A stretch of 9,288 nt of DNA, from positions 1 through 9,288 of the forward strand of contig CAZRVA010000109.1 in NCBI GenBank assembly GCA_964603255.1, written 5' to 3'. The notes under the pieces were generated by a model. The model saw only the letters and a list, made by a program, of their open reading frames with translations, searched no databases and was not told where the DNA came from. This DNA is from UBA6183 sp964603255. Its GTDB lineage: Bacteria > Bacteroidota > Bacteroidia > UKL13-3. Positions 6,125-9,288 of the stretch are shown piece after piece. Numbering within the stretch: the stretch's first letter is position 1; every line of letters begins with the position of its first letter. A program made the position numbers and the translations under genes.

Positions 6125-9100
6125 GTTCGTTTGCTGTTGTTGGAAATTGATCCATGTGATGTACGATGTCTTCTGTTAAAGAGCTTTCTTCTTCGTCTTT
6201 AATTAATTTTTTGCCTGCTGCTATGCTACCAAATATGTAGTACAATCCGGGTACAATAATTACCCCGAAAACAGTACCGAATAACATACCTCCCAAAGCA
6301 GAAGCACCAATGGTACGGTTACCAATTGCGCCTGCACCATGTGCTACAACTAAAGGAATTAATCCGGCAATAAAGGCAAACGAAGTCATTAAAATTGGCC
6401 TGAAACGCACCTTTGCACCTTCAATAGCAGCTTCTAAAACGGTTGCACCCTGGTGGTGTTTTTGTACGGCAAACTCTACAATTAAAACTGCATTTTTACC
6501 CAACAAGCCCACCAACATAACTAAACCCACTTGCGCATAAATATCGTTGGCCAATCCCAATCCTTTAATCATTAAAAACGAACCAAACACGCCAGCAGGC
6601 AGCGATAATACTACTGCCAATGGAATGATAAAACTTTCGTATTGTGCAGCCAATACAAAATATACGAATATCAATACAATGATGAAGATGTAAATGGCTT
6701 CATTGCCACGTCTTGTTTCATCATACGATAAAGCTGCCCAATCAATATCATAACCATTTGGTAAGGTTTTAGCCGCAACTTCTTGCACGGCTTTAATGGC
6801 TTCACCACTGCTAAAACCGCGTGCTGGTCCGCCCCTAATGGCAGCAGTATTGTACATGTTGTAACGGTTAATTTCGTTTGCTCCTTGCTTCTTATGAATT
6901 TTCATGAATGCAGAAAACGGAACCATTTCATCACGGTTGTTTTTTACATATAAATTCATGATGTCGGATGGTAATTTTCTATACTCAGGTGCAGCCTGAA
7001 CAAACACTTTAAAAAAGCGCTGATATTTTATAAAACCTTGCTCGTAAGTACTACCCACAAAAATAGAAAGCGTGTTCATGGCATTACCAATAGAAACACC
7101 TTTTTGCATGGCTGCCTGATTATCTATTTCTATTTCGTACTGCGGATAGTTGGCACTAAAGAAGGTGAATAAGCCGGTAAGCTCTTCGCGTTTTTTCAAC
7201 TCGTTCATAAACTCATTGGTTACGTGTTCCAATTGTTTATAATCACCGCTGTTGGTTTTATCCAATAATTGTAATGCAAAACCTCCTGCAGCACCAAAGC
7301 CTGGCACAGCCGGTGGATCAAAAAACTCTATGGTAGCACCGGGAATTTCTTTTGCTTTTTCTTCCAACTCATGAATAATTTCTTCAACATTATGCTCGCG
7401 CTCCGACCAAGGTTTGAGGTTGATTAAACATGTACCAGCATTGGAACCACGGCCTTCTGTTAATACCTCGTAACCTGCAATAGACGAAACCGATTTAACA
7501 CCTTCTGTTTTAGTAATGATATCAACCAATTTGTTTGATAAATCATTGGTTCTTTCTAGGGTTGAACCCGGAGGAGTTTGTATGATGGCATATAACATAC
7601 CTTGGTCTTCGCTTGGAATAAAACCCGAAGGCAACGAGTTGCTAACGCCCCAAATACCTAAAGCAAATGCAGCAAACAATCCAACTGTAATTAACTTACG
7701 GTGTGCAATTAATTTAAGTAACCAAACGTATTTACCGGTTAGTTTTTCAAACCCGCTGTTAAAGCTATCAAAGAATCTGTTTAACCATGTTTTTTTGCGC
7801 GGTTTACCATGGTTGTTTCTTAAAATCATGGCACATAAAACCGGAGTAACGGTTAACGCAACAATACCTGATAATACAATGGAAGATGCCATGGTTATAG
7901 AAAACTGACGGTAGAATGTACCAACAGGTCCGCTCATAAACGATACCGGAACAAACACCGAAACCATAAGTAAAGTAATGGCAATAACAGCACCGCTAAT
8001 TTCGCCAATCACTTTGCGTACTGCATTGTATGGCGATAAATGAGGTTCTTCTTCCATTTTTGTATGCACGGCTTCTACCACCACAATGGCATCATCAACC
8101 ACAATGCCAATAGCTAATACCAATGCAAATAAAGTTACCATGTTTATGGTTAAACCAAACAGCTGCATACAGAAAAATGCACCAATCAACGAGATAGGAA
8201 CAGCCAATGTAGGAATAAGGGTAGAGCGCCAATCGCCAAGGAAAATAAATACCACTAGAGCAACCAAAAAGAAAGCATCGCGTAAGGTATGAATTACGTT
8301 TTCTACTGATGCATCTAAGAAAGTAGAAACATCATAACTAATTTCGTAATCCATGCCGGGAGGGAAGGTTTTTTTGAGCTCTTCCAACTTAGATTTAACT
8401 TCTTTAATTACATCGCTTGCGTTACTTCCATAAGTTTGTTTTAATACCAAGGCTGCAGAAGGATGCCCATTCATACTTGAGTAAATATCATAATACTCAC
8501 TGCCTAACGATACCGTTGCTACATCTTTTAACCTTAAGTTTTCGCCTTTTGCGTTGGCCCTGATGATGATGTTTTCGTATTGCTCAGGTTCGTTAAATCG
8601 GTCGGTGTAAGTCAGAACATATTCCAATGCTTCGGCTTGTTTACCATCACCACGACCAATCCTACCTGGCTTACCAATAATACTTTGGTCGTTTAAGGCT
8701 TCCATTACTTCATCCGGAGATACGTTGTAAGCCCTCATTCTATCGGGGTTTAACCAAACACGCATTGCGTATTGTCGGCTACCCAAAATCCTAACCTGAC
8801 CAATTCCATTGATACGTTGCAATTCCGGAACCATATTAACACCAGCGTAGTTAAACAGGTATTTCATGTTGGCGTTTTTATCTTTGCTGTACAAGTTAAC
8901 GTACATCAACATACTTGGAATAACAGGCGTAATAATTACCCCTTCGCGTTGTACTAAAGTGGGTAACCTATTGGTAACTTGTTGTACCCTGTTTGATACT
9001 TGCACCAATGCTTGGTTAATGTCTGTACCGGGATTAAATACTACTTGAATGTTTGCTTCTCCGGCACTGGTTGCATCTGAGGTCATGTAACGCATACCCC

Positions 9101-9288
9101 AAGCACCATTAATAGATTGCTCTAGCGGTATGATTACCGACTCTGCCAATGATTTTGCACTTGCACCTGGATATGATGCACTAACCATTACCACAGGTGG
9201 AGCAACTTCAGGAAACTGCGATGTGGGTAAGGTTTTGATGGCAAGTCCGCCTACAAACAAAATAATAAGCGATATAACAATGGCCAAT
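6111..9288 (-). CDS. RND efflux transporter, HAE-1 (AcrB/MexB) family, 5' end cut by the window
   Basis: Predicted inner-membrane, proton-driven exporter of hydrophobic or amphiphilic compounds. There are 1058 residues in the window, and the frame runs off the right edge. The first visible codon is an internal Leu (TTG at 9287-9285), because the N-terminus aligns with AcrB from about residue 11, so roughly ten codons are missing. In visible numbering, TM1 spans about 2-22 and the first periplasmic porter/docking loop about 30-325. TM4 carries the proton-relay pair Asp398-Asp399 in GIVVDDAIVVVEA. The second periplasmic loop lies about 560-860, and TM10 holds the relay Lys931 in GLLGKNAVLIVEFA. 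A charged cytoplasmic tail of about 40 residues follows the last helix. The Asp and Lys residues match AcrB 407, 408 and 940, so the pump looks functional. The outer-membrane partner is immediately downstream; the periplasmic adaptor and promoter are expected beyond the window. Confidence 0.96.
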   Translation of the reverse strand, partial: LAIVISLIILFVGGLAIKTLPTSQFPEVAPPVVMVSASYPGASAKSLAESVIIPLEQSINGAWGMRYMTSDATSAGEANIQVVFNPGTDINQALVQVSNRVQQVTNRLPTLVQREGVIITPVIPSMLMYVNLYSKDKNANMKYLFNYAGVNMVPELQRINGIGQVRILGSRQYAMRVWLNPDRMRAYNVSPDEVMEALNDQSIIGKPGRIGRGDGKQAEALEYVLTYTDRFNEPEQYENIIIRANAKGENLRLKDVATVSLGSEYYDIYSSMNGHPSAALVLKQTYGSNASDVIKEVKSKLEELKKTFPPGMDYEISYDVSTFLDASVENVIHTLRDAFFLVALVVFIFLGDWRSTLIPTLAVPISLIGAFFCMQLFGLTINMVTLFALVLAIGIVVDDAIVVVEAVHTKMEEEPHLSPYNAVRKVIGEISGAVIAITLLMVSVFVPVSFMSGPVGTFYRQFSITMASSIVLSGIVALTVTPVLCAMILRNNHGKPRKKTWLNRFFDSFNSGFEKLTGKYVWLLKLIAHRKLITVGLFAAFALGIWGVSNSLPSGFIPSEDQGMLYAIIQTPPGSTLERTNDLSNKLVDIITKTEGVKSVSSIAGYEVLTEGRGSNAGTCLINLKPWSEREHNVEEIIHELEEKAKEIPGATIEFFDPPAVPGFGAAGGFALQLLDKTNSGDYKQLEHVTNEFMNELKKREELTGLFTFFSANYPQYEIEIDNQAAMQKGVSIGNAMNTLSIFVGSTYEQGFIKYQRFFKVFVQAAPEYRKLPSDIMNLYVKNNRDEMVPFSAFMKIHKKQGANEINRYNMYNTAAIRGGPARGFSSGEAIKAVQEVAAKTLPNGYDIDWAALSYDETRRGNEAIYIFIIVLIFVYFVLAAQYESFIIPLAVVLSLPAGVFGSFLMIKGLGLANDIYAQVGLVMLVGLLGKNAVLIVEFAVQKHHQGATVLEAAIEGAKVRFRPILMTSFAFIAGLIPLVVAHGAGAIGNRTIGASALGGMLFGTVFGVIIVPGLYYIFGSIAAGKKLIKDEEESSLTEDIVHHMDQFPTTANEHENK

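Noticed and set aside
7516..7908. 130-codon open frame on the plus strand inside the RND pump gene
   Set aside because: It is antisense to a well-supported transporter gene. The translation shows no family features.
6111..9287. Taking the first visible codon of the RND gene (TTG at 9287) as the true start
   Set aside because: Alignment with AcrB-type N-termini puts this residue about ten positions inside the protein, within the first membrane helix, so the gene is cut by the window edge.
1..9288. Search by eye for CRISPR repeats, transposase genes, phage genes or defence systems
   Set aside because: No regularly spaced direct repeats, mobile-element genes or defence domains were seen. Every gap between genes is under 140 bp and is accounted for above.

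Overview
The window looks like chromosomal DNA of a member of the Bacteroidota, though no species can be named. It is AT-rich and has a Bacteroidota-type promoter (ATTG, 21 bp, TACTTTTG) in front of a tRNA gene. Starts generally lack a clear Shine-Dalgarno sequence. The LptF/LptG-type permease has the enlarged periplasmic region I associate with that phylum, and the efflux proteins resemble Bacteroidota HAE-1 and OprM-type proteins. All of this is judged by eye, without a database search.

Left edge (1-735, minus strand): the 5' part of a tRNA-Lys(UUU) gene runs off the window. Behind it is a 138-bp spacer with its likely promoter and an AT-rich inverted repeat, then a 181-aa soluble protein of unknown function.

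Centre (757-4608, plus strand): a tight three-gene cluster. It encodes an LptF/LptG-family lipopolysaccharide export permease, a family 4-type glycosyltransferase only 1 bp downstream, and an intact bifunctional RibBA of riboflavin biosynthesis 26 bp further on. The permease and the glycosyltransferase suggest an envelope or surface-glycan link. RibBA is housekeeping and probably shares the transcript by position. The cluster diverges from the hypothetical gene with almost no space between the starts, so at least one promoter must lie inside coding sequence. A strong hairpin with A and T tracts at 4624-4659 can terminate transcription from both sides.

Right part (4685 to the right edge, minus strand): an RND (HAE-1) inner-membrane pump gene, missing only about ten N-terminal codons at the window edge. 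It overlaps by 14 bp an outer-membrane efflux lipoprotein gene of the TolC/OprM type. Together they supply two of the three parts of a tripartite efflux pump. The periplasmic adaptor would be expected just beyond the right edge.

No CRISPR array, insertion sequence, prophage gene or defence system is visible, and I see no convincing undescribed system. The points most worth a second look are the uncharacterised 181-aa protein, the glycosyltransferase between lptF/G and ribBA, and the divergent start arrangement at 730-760.
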